A stretch of 64,000 nucleotides of DNA from Streptomyces marispadix (lineage in GTDB: Bacteria > Actinomycetota > Actinomycetes > Streptomycetales > Streptomycetaceae): positions 2,666,001-2,730,000 of the forward strand of contig NZ_JAKWJU010000002.1 of the NCBI RefSeq assembly GCF_022524345.1, read 5' to 3'. Position 1 is the first letter of the stretch. Every line of letters starts with the position of its first letter. The notes under the pieces were generated by a model, which saw only the letters and a program-made list of their open reading frames with translations, made no database searches and was not told the origin of the DNA. The translations under genes and the position numbers were made by a program. Positions 42,266 to 52,401 of the stretch are shown here, piece by piece.

Positions 42266-43071
42266 CTCTGGTCCTCCTTGCGTACGCGCCCCTCGCCGGG
42301 CGGCCCGGCGAACGCCTGCGCGATCTCCAGCCACCGCTGTGCTTCGGCCCCTTCGGCCCTCACGCCCGAGTCGTCGCGGTGTATCCGCTGCGTCACCAGA
42401 CGGCAGAAGCCCACCGCGTCGCCGGTCACCCGCTGTGCCGCGTCCTCGGGGCCGTGTGCCCACAACTCGCCGCCGGGACCGGTCAGTTCGACGCGGAAGG
42501 GCTCCCCCGGCGGCTGTAGCCCGCGTACCGCGTAGGCGAAGTCCCGTGCCCGCACGCCGATCCATACGACATGGCGCAGCCGCTCCGTCGGTTCGCGCGT
42601 CACGCCGAGGGCGTCGGCCACGTCCTCGCCGTGCGCCCAGGTCTCCATGATCCGTGCGGTCGCCATGCCGGCGGCGCTCATCGCCGGGCCGTACCAGGGG
42701 ACCCGGCGGCCGGGCGGCAACTCGCCCAGTACGCGCAGCAGTTCGTCACGCCCGGCACGCCAGCTCTCCAGCAGCCGCGCGGGCGGCTGCGCGGCTCCCG
42801 CCTCCGCGCCCTCGTCGACGAAGGTGCCGGGCGAGGCGAGCGCGGCCTGCGAGGCTTCACGGAAGGCGGATTCGTCGGTCGCGGCCAGCAGCGCCTGCCC
42901 GTCGGTCCAGGCGAGATGGGCGATCTGGTGGGCGACGGTCCAGCGGGGCGCGGGTGTGGGAAGCGCCCAGGACTTCTCGTCGAGCCCGGCCACAAGCCCG
43001 TCCAGGGCCTCGCCTTCGTCCCGCAGGTCCGCGAGCACGGCTTTCGTCACGTTCCCGGCGTCGTCCGCCAT
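42262..43071 (-). CDS. TIGR03084-type DinB/MDMPI-fold protein
   Basis: 269 residues. The DinB/MDMPI fold is visible in VTKAVLADLRDEGEALDGLVAGL, WTVAHQIAHLAWTDGQALLAA (His ligands) and METWAHGEDVADALGV. The TIGR03084 family occurs next to AtuA-type genes in actinobacteria. It may bind a divalent metal and use a thiol cofactor, but the reaction is unknown. It is the first gene of the operon and the ATG at 43071 has a G-rich leader. The TetR-type palindrome lies 106 bp upstream. Confidence 0.87.
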   Translation of the reverse strand: MADDAGNVTKAVLADLRDEGEALDGLVAGLDEKSWALPTPAPRWTVAHQIAHLAWTDGQALLAATDESAFREASQAALASPGTFVDEGAEAGAAQPPARLLESWRAGRDELLRVLGELPPGRRVPWYGPAMSAAGMATARIMETWAHGEDVADALGVTREPTERLRHVVWIGVRARDFAYAVRGLQPPGEPFRVELTGPGGELWAHGPEDAAQRVTGDAVGFCRLVTQRIHRDDSGVRAEGAEAQRWLEIAQAFAGPPGEGRVRKEDQR

Positions 43072-43176
43072 CCCGCGCCCGCCCCTTTCCGCCGCTTCCT
43101 GCGCTTCGAACGGGCCGGACGGCTGGGCACTCAGCCGTCCGGCACCCCCTGAGCGTGACAGCGGAACGAAAAACAA

Positions 43177-43190
43177 GCAAGCGTGCTTGC
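43177..43190. promoter_or_regulatory. TetR-type palindrome at the head of the Atu/Liu operon
   Basis: GCAAGC-GT-GCTTGC has perfect 6-bp arms, in a local A-rich stretch (AACGAAAAACAA just before it). It lies 106 bp upstream of the first gene's start and downstream of the FAD/Fe-S gene's stop (43278). The operon's own TetR gene is its last member, so this is the likely operator. Confidence 0.65.
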
Positions 43191-43277
43191 ATTACCTATT
43201 GGGCCGCCGGGCCCGGCCCTTCGCCCTCCCCTTCGCTTCCGCTCCCGCAACCCGCCCGGCTCCACAGAGCGCTCCGG

Positions 43278-46200
43278 CTACTCGGAGCGCTCCACCTCCT
43301 CAGACCGCTCCAGCGCCTCCGCCAGCACCTCCGCCAGATGACGGCTGCGGTGACCGCCGAGCTGTTCGAGCTGCGTACGGCACGAATAGCCGTCGGCCAG
43401 CAGCTCCGCATCGGGCCCGGCCCTCCGCACGGCAGGCAGAAGCTGGTCCTCCGCGCAGGCGGCCGACACCTCGAAGTGCCCCTTCTCAAAGCCGAAGTTG
43501 CCCGCGAGACCGCAGCAGCCCTTGCTCAACTCGCCCGTCAGGCCCGCCCGTTCACGCAGCCTCCGGTCCTCCTCGTCGCCGAGCACGGCGTGCTGATGGC
43601 AGTGCGTCTGGCCTGCGACGGGCCGGTCGACGCGCGGCGGCTGCCAGCCGGGAGCGTGCTCGGCGAGGGTCTGCGCGAAGGTCCTCACGGACTCGGCGAG
43701 GCGGCGCGCACGCGGGTCGTCGCCCAGCAGCTCCGGTACGTCGGTACGCAGCGCCGCCGCGCACGGCGGCTCCAGCACGGTGACGGGCAGACCCGCGTCC
43801 AGTGCGGGCTCGATGCGGTCCAGCGTGCGGCGCATGACCGTACGGGCCTGGTCGAGCTGGCCGGTGGAGACATAGGTGAGGCCGCAGCACACCTGCTGCT
43901 CGGGCACGCTCACCCGCAGCCCCGCATCCTCCAGCACCCGCACGGCAGCCGAACCGGCCTCGGGGGACAGGTAGTTGGTGAAGGTGTCGGGCCACAGCAC
44001 GACCTGCTCGCCCCCGTTCCGCCCGTCGCGGCTCTGCTCGCCGCCGCTCTGTCCGGCGCCCGTGGGCGCCTCGCGGCGCCGCCTCCTCCACCACCGGGTG
44101 AACGGCTCACGTGCCAGCGCCGGGATGGCGCGTTCCGGTGCGATCCCGCCGAGCCGCTTCGCCAGCGCCGCCAACGGCCCCACCCGGGCAGCCGCGTTGA
44201 GCAGCGGCACCATGCGGCTCGCCGCGGCCAGCCGCAGCCACTGCGGCAGCCGCCCCATCGAGTAGTGCGCCATCGGGCGGCGCCTGCCCTTGTAGTGGTG
44301 GTGCATGAACTCGGCCTTGTACGTGGCCATGTCGACGCTGACCGGGCAGTCGCTGCGGCAGCCCTTGCACGACAGGCACAGATCGAGGGCCTCGTGGACC
44401 TCCTCCGACTGCCAGCCGTCCGTGACCACTTCGCCCGCGAGCATCTCGTGCAGCAGCCGGGCACGCCCCCTGGTGGAGTGCCGCTCCTCGCCCGTCGCAC
44501 GGAACGACGGGCACATCACGCTCGAACCGGCCTGCGTGTTACGGCACTTGGCTACGCCGACGCAGCGCCGTACCGCCGCCGAGAAGTCGCCCCCGTCGTG
44601 CGGATAGCCGAACTCCACGTCGACGGGCTCACGGGGCAGCGGCGCGAAGCGCAGGTTCTCGTCGATGCGCGCGGGACGCACCAGCATTCCCGGGTTGAGA
44701 CCTCCCGCCGGGTCCCACAAGTCCTTGAAGCGGCCGAAGAGCCGGACCATCTCCTCCCCGTACATCCTCGGCAGCAGCTCGGCACGCGCCTGACCGTCGC
44801 CGTGCTCGCCCGAGAGCGAACCGCCGTGAGCGACGACCAGATCCGCCAGGTCCGACGAGAAGTCACGGAAGCGCCCGATGCCCGCCTCCCCCATCAGGTC
44901 GAAGTCGATACGCACATGGATGCATCCGTCGCCGAAGTGCCCGTACGGCAGCCCCCGCAGCCCGTACTGACGCAGCAGCGCCCTGAACTCCCGCAGATAC
45001 GCGCCCAGTCGGGGCGGCGGCACCGCGCAGTCCTCCCAGCCGGGCCACGCCTCGGTGTCGCCGAGCCGCGTCGCCGTGCCCGACGCGTCCTCGCGGATGC
45101 GCCACAGCACACGCTGCTCGGCGGGCGCCACGACGAGCATGTGGCCGGTACTGCCGTCGGCCGCCGCCGCGGCGCACAACTCACGTGCACGGGACCGCGC
45201 TTGGGCCTCGTCGTCGCCCCCGACCTCCACGAACAGCCAGGCGCCGCCGCGCGGAAGTCCGGCCCTGGCGGAGTCGGAGACCAGGTCGTTCGCCATGCCC
45301 TCGACCGTCAGCGGAGCGTGGCCGAGCAGGCCCGCGGCCGCCTCCGCCGCCGCGCTCTCGTCGGCGTAGCCGAGCACCGCCAGCACTCGCGCCCCAGGGA
45401 CCGGCACCAGCCCGACCCTCGCCCGGGTCAGCACGCCGAGGGTGCCCTCGCTGCCGGTGAAGACGCGCGCCCAGTCCTCGCCCTTCTCGGGCAGCAGCTC
45501 GTCGAGCGCGTAACCCGAGATGCGGCGCGGCAGTTCGGGGAAGCCGGTGCGCAGGCGCTCCAACTCCCCGCGCACCAGGGCCCGTACGTCCTCGCGCAGC
45601 GGCGACGGCACACCCTCGCCGCCGGGGCCGAGCGTCATCCGCTGCCCCCCGTAGCCGGTGACCTCCAGCTCCCGTACGTTGTCGGCTGTCGTGCCCCAGG
45701 CGACGGAGTGCGAGCCGCACGAGTTGTTGCCGATCATCCCGCCGAGGGTGCAGCGGCTGTGCGTGGACGGGTCGGGCCCGAACGTCAGCCCGTGCGGTGC
45801 CGCGGCGTCACGCAGCCGGTCGAGGATCACGCCGGGCTGTACGAGGGCCGTACGCGTCTGCGGGTCCACCGACTCGATGCGGTCCATGTGCCGTGTGAAG
45901 TCGAGCACCACGCCGGTGCCGGTGGCCTGCCCCGCGATGGAGGTGCCGGCGCCGCGCGCCACCACCGGTACGCCCTGTTCGCGGCAGACGGCCAGCACCG
46001 CCTCCACGTCGTCGCGGTCGCGGGGGGCCACCACGCCCACGGGTACACGCCTGTAGTTGGAGGCGTCCATGGTGAACAGCGAGCGTGTGCCGCTGCCGAA
46101 TTCGACGTCACCGCCGGGCAGCGCCTTCCGCAGCTCCTGTTCGAGCACGCGTGCCCGCTGTCGTGCCTGCTCCCGTTCCCGGGCCTGTGCCTGTTCCCCC

Positions 46201-46286
46201 GGCTGTTCCCGTGCCGCCGGGTCCGGCCGCCCGCCCGCCTGTGCCTGTGCCTGCTGTGCCGCTGTCCGCGCCTGTGCGTCTGCCAT
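43278..46286 (-). CDS. FAD-binding and Fe-S-binding oxidoreductase (GlcD/Dld-type fused to GlcF)
   Basis: 1002 residues. A PCMH-type FAD domain (VGVVAPRDRDDVEAVLAVCR, GAGTSIAGQATGTGVVLDF, GPDPSTHSRCTLGGMIGNNSCG) is followed by an FAD-oxidase C-terminal domain, a 4Fe-4S ferredoxin part (CLSCKGCRSDCPVSVDMA) and two CCG domains (QQVCCGLTY and HCHQHA...KGCCGLAGNFG). The fusion resembles D-2-hydroxyglutarate and D-lactate dehydrogenases that pass electrons to a quinone. It sits before the Atu/Liu operon but ends 206 bp before the first gene, with the palindrome between, so it is probably a separate unit. The 45 N-terminal residues are Gln/Ala/Arg-rich coil. Confidence 0.93.
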   Translation of the reverse strand: MADAQARTAAQQAQAQAGGRPDPAAREQPGEQAQAREREQARQRARVLEQELRKALPGGDVEFGSGTRSLFTMDASNYRRVPVGVVAPRDRDDVEAVLAVCREQGVPVVARGAGTSIAGQATGTGVVLDFTRHMDRIESVDPQTRTALVQPGVILDRLRDAAAPHGLTFGPDPSTHSRCTLGGMIGNNSCGSHSVAWGTTADNVRELEVTGYGGQRMTLGPGGEGVPSPLREDVRALVRGELERLRTGFPELPRRISGYALDELLPEKGEDWARVFTGSEGTLGVLTRARVGLVPVPGARVLAVLGYADESAAAEAAAGLLGHAPLTVEGMANDLVSDSARAGLPRGGAWLFVEVGGDDEAQARSRARELCAAAAADGSTGHMLVVAPAEQRVLWRIREDASGTATRLGDTEAWPGWEDCAVPPPRLGAYLREFRALLRQYGLRGLPYGHFGDGCIHVRIDFDLMGEAGIGRFRDFSSDLADLVVAHGGSLSGEHGDGQARAELLPRMYGEEMVRLFGRFKDLWDPAGGLNPGMLVRPARIDENLRFAPLPREPVDVEFGYPHDGGDFSAAVRRCVGVAKCRNTQAGSSVMCPSFRATGEERHSTRGRARLLHEMLAGEVVTDGWQSEEVHEALDLCLSCKGCRSDCPVSVDMATYKAEFMHHHYKGRRRPMAHYSMGRLPQWLRLAAASRMVPLLNAAARVGPLAALAKRLGGIAPERAIPALAREPFTRWWRRRRREAPTGAGQSGGEQSRDGRNGGEQVVLWPDTFTNYLSPEAGSAAVRVLEDAGLRVSVPEQQVCCGLTYVSTGQLDQARTVMRRTLDRIEPALDAGLPVTVLEPPCAAALRTDVPELLGDDPRARRLAESVRTFAQTLAEHAPGWQPPRVDRPVAGQTHCHQHAVLGDEEDRRLRERAGLTGELSKGCCGLAGNFGFEKGHFEVSAACAEDQLLPAVRRAGPDAELLADGYSCRTQLEQLGGHRSRHLAEVLAEALERSEEVERSE

Positions 46287-46409
46287 GGGTCAAGCGTGCA
46301 CGCTGAAGGCCCCCGAAGGGCACCCTCACCTGGCAGTACGTGCGTGATCGCGCGCCCCGCACGCGGCCGTCACATCGCTTGCGCCCGCGCGACCGGCAGC
46401 CTCCCCCGG

Positions 46410-47186
46410 CTACTGGGACTCCCCGGGCTCCGAATCCCGGTCCGGGCGGCACAGCTCCTCGGGGATGTCGCGGGTGTCGATCTGCACGCCGCCCACGACC
46501 CGGCCGCCGGATACGGCCGCCGCCCGCAGGCAGAAGTGCACCCACATGTTGAACTGCATCTCCTTGGCCACGCGCAGCCGCCCGTAGAGGAGATGCGCCA
46601 GCCGGTCGCCCGCACGCGACCACGCCTCGATCATGAACTCCAGCCCGCCGCCCTCGGCTTCGCGGGAACGGAACTCGATCTGCCCCGCCTCCAGATGCCC
46701 CTGAAGGGTGCCGAAGCGGAAGGAGACCGGATCGCAGTGGACCACACGCACAGGCCCGTCCCACGGGCCCGGCATCTGCACCCGGTACTCGTCGCCCACG
46801 ACGGGCGGGCCGTCAGCGCCGCGGGTCTTGTGGAAGACGGCGACGGACGAGGGGGCGACCCGGTTGAGGTTCTTCGTCACGGCCCCGGTCAGCTCCGCGG
46901 GACTGAGCGGCGAACCCTCGATACGGACCCGGAAGCGGCGGTGGAACATCGGACCGGCGCCGTCCGGAAGGGGCTTGGTGCGCTCGTCGCAGAGTTCCGG
47001 CGGCAGCGGGGGCGGCAGATCTTCGGCGTCGCCCTGCGTCTCCCCGCGGTGCAGCGCCGTCACCCGCCACAGGTACTGCCACGACACCACCAGCACCCCC
47101 AGCGGGAACCGCGCCAGCGCCCCGGCCCGCCGCATCGGCGAGGGCACTTGCGGACGAGCGGCGCGGGGCGTCGACATGTGTGTCAT
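46410..47186 (-). CDS. DUF1990-like protein with N-terminal hydrophobic stretch
   Basis: 258 residues. The N-terminal region contains a hydrophobic stretch (ARFPLGVLVVSWQYLWR). The body has VGDEYRVQMPGPWDGPVRVVHCDPVSFRFGTLQGHLEAGQIEFRS and EFMIEAWSRAGDRLAHLLYGRLRVAKEMQFNMWVHF, related to DUF1990 proteins. The function is unknown. Start choice is uncertain (47186 or the Met at 47177), since no strong ribosome binding site is seen. It is divergent from the small membrane protein at 47257. Confidence 0.75.
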   Translation of the reverse strand: MTHMSTPRAARPQVPSPMRRAGALARFPLGVLVVSWQYLWRVTALHRGETQGDAEDLPPPLPPELCDERTKPLPDGAGPMFHRRFRVRIEGSPLSPAELTGAVTKNLNRVAPSSVAVFHKTRGADGPPVVGDEYRVQMPGPWDGPVRVVHCDPVSFRFGTLQGHLEAGQIEFRSREAEGGGLEFMIEAWSRAGDRLAHLLYGRLRVAKEMQFNMWVHFCLRAAAVSGGRVVGGVQIDTRDIPEELCRPDRDSEPGESQ

Positions 47187-47256
47187 GACACCATATGAAC
47201 CATTCGGGCGCACGAGAGCCGTGCGCCCGCCGCCGCTTGAGGACGGGAGGCCGCGG

Positions 47257-47472
47257 ATGTCGACGGAGACGGTGGTGCGCTTCACGGGCCTGCGCAACCG
47301 GCACTTTCAGGCCGCGGCCATGGGGTCGATCGGCCTGTGCCTCACGATGTGGATGCGGGCGTCGGGCCTCGACCAGGAAGAGCGGGGCAACGCCGAGCGC
47401 CGCGCCATCTTCGTCGGCCTGTGGGCGCCCACGCTGCTGCTGCTGGGGCAGTCGCTGAGCGAGTCCGAGTAG
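47257..47472 (+). CDS. Small membrane protein
   Basis: 71 residues with one or two hydrophobic helices (AAAMGSIGLCLTMWMRASG and IFVGLWAPTLLLLGQSL) separated by a short charged loop. The ATG at 47257 follows GACGGGAGG at 6 nt. Similar short proteins are common in streptomycetes with no known function. It is flanked by two DUF1990-like genes. Confidence 0.7.
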   Translation: MSTETVVRFTGLRNRHFQAAAMGSIGLCLTMWMRASGLDQEERGNAERRAIFVGLWAPTLLLLGQSLSESE

Positions 47473-47618
47473 CGGCTGCGTGAATCCGAGCAGTCGCCGC
47501 GCGGACACAGTCCGCACCGCTCGTGGTGAAGGCGGCCGGGGCAGTCCGTCCCGTTCGGGTCGCGGTCCGGGCGCGGTCCGGGTCTCCGCGGTCCAGAACT
47601 TCGCGGTCCGGGGCGCAC

Positions 47619-48422
47619 ATGGTCCGTGAGGGGCGTCTGCGCCGCGGCCGCGCGCTGAGCACCCTGCGCGCGCTGCGCGGCGCGGACGTCAACTACCCCC
47701 AGGCGCCGCCCGGTTCCGCCCCCGTCACCGGCTGGCACTTCGACTCGCATGTGCGGCGGCTCGCCTCCGAACCCCCAGGCGCCCCGGCCGCCGGCGGCCC
47801 ATGGGAGCGAGCGTGCCGTCTCGTGCGGGACTACGAGTTCGCCGATCCGCGTATCCTGCGCGGTCTGTACGACCTGCGGGCACCGCTGATGGGCCGCGAC
47901 ATGCTCCTCGACGCCCGCTTCTACGGGCTCCGCTTCGACCTGGGCGTACGCATCACCTCCGTCACGGACACCACCAGGGGCACGGGCGGGAGCGAACGCC
48001 GCGTGTGGGGCTGGGGCTACCAGACGCTGGAGGGTCACCTGGAGGAGGGCGAACTCGTCTACGAGGTCGTCAAGCATCTGGCCACCGGCGACGTGGACTT
48101 CGTGATCACCGGGCACTCCCGCCGTGCGCCGATCGCCAACCCGCTGATCCGCCTCGGCTTCCTGCTCTTCGGACGGTTCACACAGCGCCGCTTCTACCGG
48201 CGCAGCGCACGGCGCCTTCGGCGGCTGCTGCTGGACGAACTGCGCGGAGGCACCCCGTCCGCGCCGGAGCCCCACCCCCGCGACCCCGCCGTGGTGATCG
48301 CACCGGGAGCACCGGGCACGCCGGGCACACCGGGCGGCAAGCGCATCGGGCGGGGCGGGCCCCGTGAAGACACCCGTGAAGACACGGGCCGCGACGTCCG
48401 TGGAGACCCCCGCGAGGACTGA
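47619..48422 (+). CDS. DUF1990 family protein
   Basis: 267 residues. The conserved region reads MLLDARFYGLRFDLGVRITSV, WGWGYQTLEGHLEEGELVYEVVKHLATGDVDFVITGHSRRAPIANPLIRLGF, the usual DUF1990 C-terminal signature. A Pro/Gly/Asp tail of about 60 residues follows. It is probably a soluble ligand-binding protein; the function is unknown. It shares its QTLEGHLEEGE core with the protein at 46410-47186, so the pair is related. Confidence 0.82.
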   Translation: MVREGRLRRGRALSTLRALRGADVNYPQAPPGSAPVTGWHFDSHVRRLASEPPGAPAAGGPWERACRLVRDYEFADPRILRGLYDLRAPLMGRDMLLDARFYGLRFDLGVRITSVTDTTRGTGGSERRVWGWGYQTLEGHLEEGELVYEVVKHLATGDVDFVITGHSRRAPIANPLIRLGFLLFGRFTQRRFYRRSARRLRRLLLDELRGGTPSAPEPHPRDPAVVIAPGAPGTPGTPGGKRIGRGGPREDTREDTGRDVRGDPRED

Positions 48423-48588
48423 ACCCGCCGCCCACTGGCGCCCGTAACAGCAGCGACTACGGCCGTAGTCGAGGACCGGACCCCCGGACGAGGTTGAACG
48501 GCGCCGCGGCCGGAGACCCGTCCGATGCATCCCGCGGTGCCGGGGCTGATGAAGGCGCCGGCAGTTCGAACAAGCAGCTCCGACGCCG

Positions 48589-48625
48589 CCCCCTCCGCGG
48601 AGGCACATGCACCCCGCGGAGGGGG
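48589..48625. terminator. Strong hairpin between the DUF1990 gene and serC
   Basis: CCCCCTCCGCGG (48589-48600) and CCGCGGAGGGGG (48614-48625) are exact complements around a 13-nt loop. The position, 166 bp after the stop at 48422 and 150 bp before serC, fits a terminator; no gene is seen in the surrounding 353 bp. Confidence 0.65.
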
Positions 48626-48766
48626 ACCGCGAACCCTCAGCGCGCTGAACGGGGTCCGGTCGCTGCGGTCGCCCGGCGAGCGGGAGCCCGTGCCCGCACC
48701 CGCCTGAGCAGGGCGTTCGTCTCACCCGCTGGACCACCTGCGGTGCCATGTGAAGGAACGCACTAG

Positions 48767-49894
<1,128 letters not shown>

Positions 49895-49924
49895 GCCCCG
49901 CCTGCGAGTTCACGGCACAGCGAC

Positions 49925-49961
49925 GCGGGCCCGGACGCCGTACGACGGTGTCCGGGCCCGC
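49925..49961. terminator. Two-way terminator after serC
   Basis: A 17-bp stem (one G-T pair), with a 3-nt ACG loop, spans 49925-49961. It separates convergent serC from the propeller gene ending at 49988. Confidence 0.9.
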
Positions 49962-49987
49962 TGTACGTCTCGTAGCGGAACGCCCCG

Positions 49988-51082
49988 TCAGCTTCTGCGG
50001 AACAGCCTGCGCAGCAGCATCCACACCACGACGACCGCGGCGATCGCTCCGCCGCCGACCACGACCTTCTTCTCGTCGAGCCGCCCCTCGTCGCCGTCGC
50101 CCGCGGCGCCCCCCTGTGAACCGCCGCCGTCTGCCTGGCGCTCGCCGGACGGGACGCTGTCCGGCAGCAGTTCGCCGTCGAGTTCCAGCGGGTCCACGGT
50201 GCTGCCCTTGCCCTCCGAGCCGCACATCAGGGTGCGCCCGTCGCCGGTGAAGGTCACCGACTCCCCCTGCCCCGCCACGGGCACGCTGACGGGGGTGTCG
50301 AGTGCCTGCGGCTTCCCGTCGCGCCAGCGGAACATCTCGCCGCCGAAGTAACCGCGCAGCACCAGCCTCGTACCGTCCGGCGAGAAGGCGCCGTCCGTCG
50401 CCCACACCTCGGTACGGGCGACGCGGCGGAAGGTGTTGACGCCCGCCGCGTCCAGGCGTTCCGGCCCTGCGTAGATCGCGCCCTTCTTGTTCTGGCTCTT
50501 GCTGGCGATGTAGACGCGACCGGTCTTCGGATGGACCATCAGCGACTCGGCGTCGCGCGGCCCGTCGGCGTAGCGCACGGTGTAGCGGGTGGGCGTGACC
50601 GTGGTGTCGCGCAGCTTCTCCGGCTCGCGGAAGCGGTAGATCCACACTTCGCTCCAGCCGCCGCCCAGGTTGTCGCCGATGTCGCCGACGTACACCTCGC
50701 CGCCGGGCCCGGCCGAGATCGCCTCCACGTCGCGGGGGTCGACGCCGCGGAGGGTGACCGTGGCGACCGTTCTGCCGGTGGAGGAGTCCACGGCGTAGAC
50801 GTACGGGCCGTCGTCGGAGTCGTTGTGCGTCCAGTAGACGCCCTTGTGCCTGCGGCTGGCCGCGAGTCCGCTCGACTCCGTGATGCGCGGGTCCTTGATA
50901 CGGAACGAGCCGGGGCCCTCCTCGCCGCCGGCCGGTGCGGCGGCGGTGGCCGGGCCCGTCGCGGCGGCGGCCACCGCCACAGGTCCCAGCACCAGGAGCC
51001 CCAGCGCTCCCCCGATCCCCACGGCCGCGACGGCGCGGCGGCGGAGCGCGGCGCGGCGGCGAAGCACAGTCAGCACAGACAT
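49988..51082 (-). CDS. Membrane-anchored beta-propeller protein
   Basis: 364 residues. Residues 1-45 form a signal peptide (VLRRRAALRRRAVAAVG then a hydrophobic stretch). The extracytoplasmic domain has repeated blades such as YVYAVDSSTGRTVATVTL, GEVYVGDIGDN and RVYIASKSQNKKGAIY. A charged linker is followed by a C-terminal helix (VVVGGGAIAAVVVVWMLL) and a short Arg tail, an LPxTG-free membrane anchor. Such propellers resemble esterase-like or ligand-binding proteins of the cell surface. The start ATG has GGGAG 10 nt upstream. Confidence 0.85.
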   Translation of the reverse strand: MSVLTVLRRRAALRRRAVAAVGIGGALGLLVLGPVAVAAAATGPATAAAPAGGEEGPGSFRIKDPRITESSGLAASRRHKGVYWTHNDSDDGPYVYAVDSSTGRTVATVTLRGVDPRDVEAISAGPGGEVYVGDIGDNLGGGWSEVWIYRFREPEKLRDTTVTPTRYTVRYADGPRDAESLMVHPKTGRVYIASKSQNKKGAIYAGPERLDAAGVNTFRRVARTEVWATDGAFSPDGTRLVLRGYFGGEMFRWRDGKPQALDTPVSVPVAGQGESVTFTGDGRTLMCGSEGKGSTVDPLELDGELLPDSVPSGERQADGGGSQGGAAGDGDEGRLDEKKVVVGGGAIAAVVVVWMLLRRLFRRS

Positions 51083-51178
51083 GGCCACAGTCTCCCGCAC
51101 GGCTCGGGGGTCCCGCCCGGGCGGGAGGCTCTGTGGGAGCTTGCTTCGAGCCCACTTCAACGGCTTGGCTCTACGGAC

Positions 51179-52174
51179 ATGGAGTACACGCAGCTTGGCC
51201 GCACCGGCCTCAAGGTCAGCCGGATCGTCCTGGGGACGATGAACTTCGGACCACAGACGGACGAGCCCGGCTCTCACGCGATCATGGACGCCGCGCAGAG
51301 CGCCGGAATCAACTTCTTCGACACCGCCAACGTGTACGGCTGGGGCGCGAACAAGGGCCGCACCGAGGAGATCATCGGCACCTGGTTCGCCAAGGGCGGC
51401 GGCAGGCGCGAGAAGACCGTGCTGGCCACCAAGGTGTTCGGGAGCATGGCCGCCGAGGGCGACACCACTCCCAACCAGGACCGGCTCTCGGCGCTGAACA
51501 TCCGCAGGGCAGTCGACGCGAGCCTCAAGAGGCTCCAAACCGACCACATCGACCTCTACCAGTTCCACCACGTGGACCGCAGGACTCCCTGGGACGAGAT
51601 CTGGCAGGCCATCGACGTACTCGTCCAGCAGGGCAAGATCATCTACGCGGGCTCCTCCAACCACGCCGGCTGGCACATCGCACAGGCCAACGAGACGGCC
51701 GCCCGGCGCGGCACCTACGGCCTCGTCAGCGAGCAGTGCCTCTACAACCTCGCCGAGCGACGGGCCGAGATGGAGGTGATCCCCGCGGCACAGCAGTACG
51801 GCCTGGGCGTCATCCCGTGGTCGCCGCTGCACGGCGGCCTGCTCGGCGGAGCCATCCGCAAGGAGGCGGAGGGCGGCGGCGCACGCAGCACCTCGGGCCG
51901 CTCGGCCGACACGCTGGCGAACTCTCAGGTCCGCGAGCAGATCCAGCGCTACGAGGACCTGCTCGCGGAGCACGGCCTCGACCCGGGCGAGACGGCACTG
52001 GCGTGGCTGCTCTCACGGCCGGGCGTGACCGGCCCGATCGTCGGCCCGCGCCTTCCGGAGCAGCTCGAATCCGCCGTGCGCGCCGTGGAACTCGAGCTCG
52101 ACGACGGGCTGCTGGCCTCGCTGGAGGAGATCTTCCCCGGGCCGGGGCCGTCGCCGGAGGCGTTCGCCTGGTAG
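51179..52174 (+). CDS. Aldo/keto reductase
   Basis: 331 residues. The TIM-barrel family is clear from LGRTGLKVSRIVLGTMNFG, GINFFDTANVYGWGANKGRTEEIIG (catalytic Tyr), VLATKVFGSM (Lys), DLYQFHHVD (His) and the C-terminal coenzyme loop GPIVGPRLPEQLESAV. It belongs to the group that includes the voltage-gated K+ channel beta subunits and general stress oxidoreductases. It reduces aldehydes or ketones with NADPH; the substrate is unknown. The ATG at 51179 is likely since the fold starts here; it is divergent from the propeller gene. Confidence 0.92.
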   Translation: MEYTQLGRTGLKVSRIVLGTMNFGPQTDEPGSHAIMDAAQSAGINFFDTANVYGWGANKGRTEEIIGTWFAKGGGRREKTVLATKVFGSMAAEGDTTPNQDRLSALNIRRAVDASLKRLQTDHIDLYQFHHVDRRTPWDEIWQAIDVLVQQGKIIYAGSSNHAGWHIAQANETAARRGTYGLVSEQCLYNLAERRAEMEVIPAAQQYGLGVIPWSPLHGGLLGGAIRKEAEGGGARSTSGRSADTLANSQVREQIQRYEDLLAEHGLDPGETALAWLLSRPGVTGPIVGPRLPEQLESAVRAVELELDDGLLASLEEIFPGPGPSPEAFAW

Positions 52175-52288
52175 GGCCGCAGGCACGGACGGGACCGGCG
52201 GCGGGCGCCGCGGCCTTCACACCGCACACCCGCACGCCGGTCCGGCTGCCGTGTGGCCGGGCCTGCGTTCGCAGCCCGCGGCCGGGGC

Positions 52289-52378
52289 CTACGCTCCGAC
52301 CGCGGCTGCGACGGCCACCACGATGAGCATCAGCACGAGCGCACCGCTGACGATGCGCGTCCTCGTCTTGGTATTCAC
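52289..52378 (-). CDS. 29-residue membrane peptide
   Basis: A GTG at 52378 starts a 29-residue frame that reads basic N-terminus (VNTKTRTRIVSGA) followed by one hydrophobic helix (LVLMLIVVAVAAAVGA) to the stop. The basic-then-hydrophobic design is that of a minimal single-pass membrane protein. It fills the gap between the reductase (ends 52174) and the thpR gene (ends 52402 on the same strand). I recall similar micropeptides in other streptomycetes. Confidence 0.55.
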   Translation of the reverse strand: MNTKTRTRIVSGALVLMLIVVAVAAAVGA

Positions 52379-52401
52379 GGATCCAACGGTAACCAAGTCC
52401 G

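Noticed and set aside
34191..43071. Acetyl/propionyl-CoA carboxylase operon for fatty acid synthesis
   Set aside because: The AtuA, TIGR03084 and hydratase neighbours, and the methylcrotonyl/geranyl-type beta subunit, point to catabolism instead.
42654..47198. 1514-codon plus-strand frame over the FAD/Fe-S gene
   Set aside because: Antisense shadow; the minus-strand product has all motifs of a known family.
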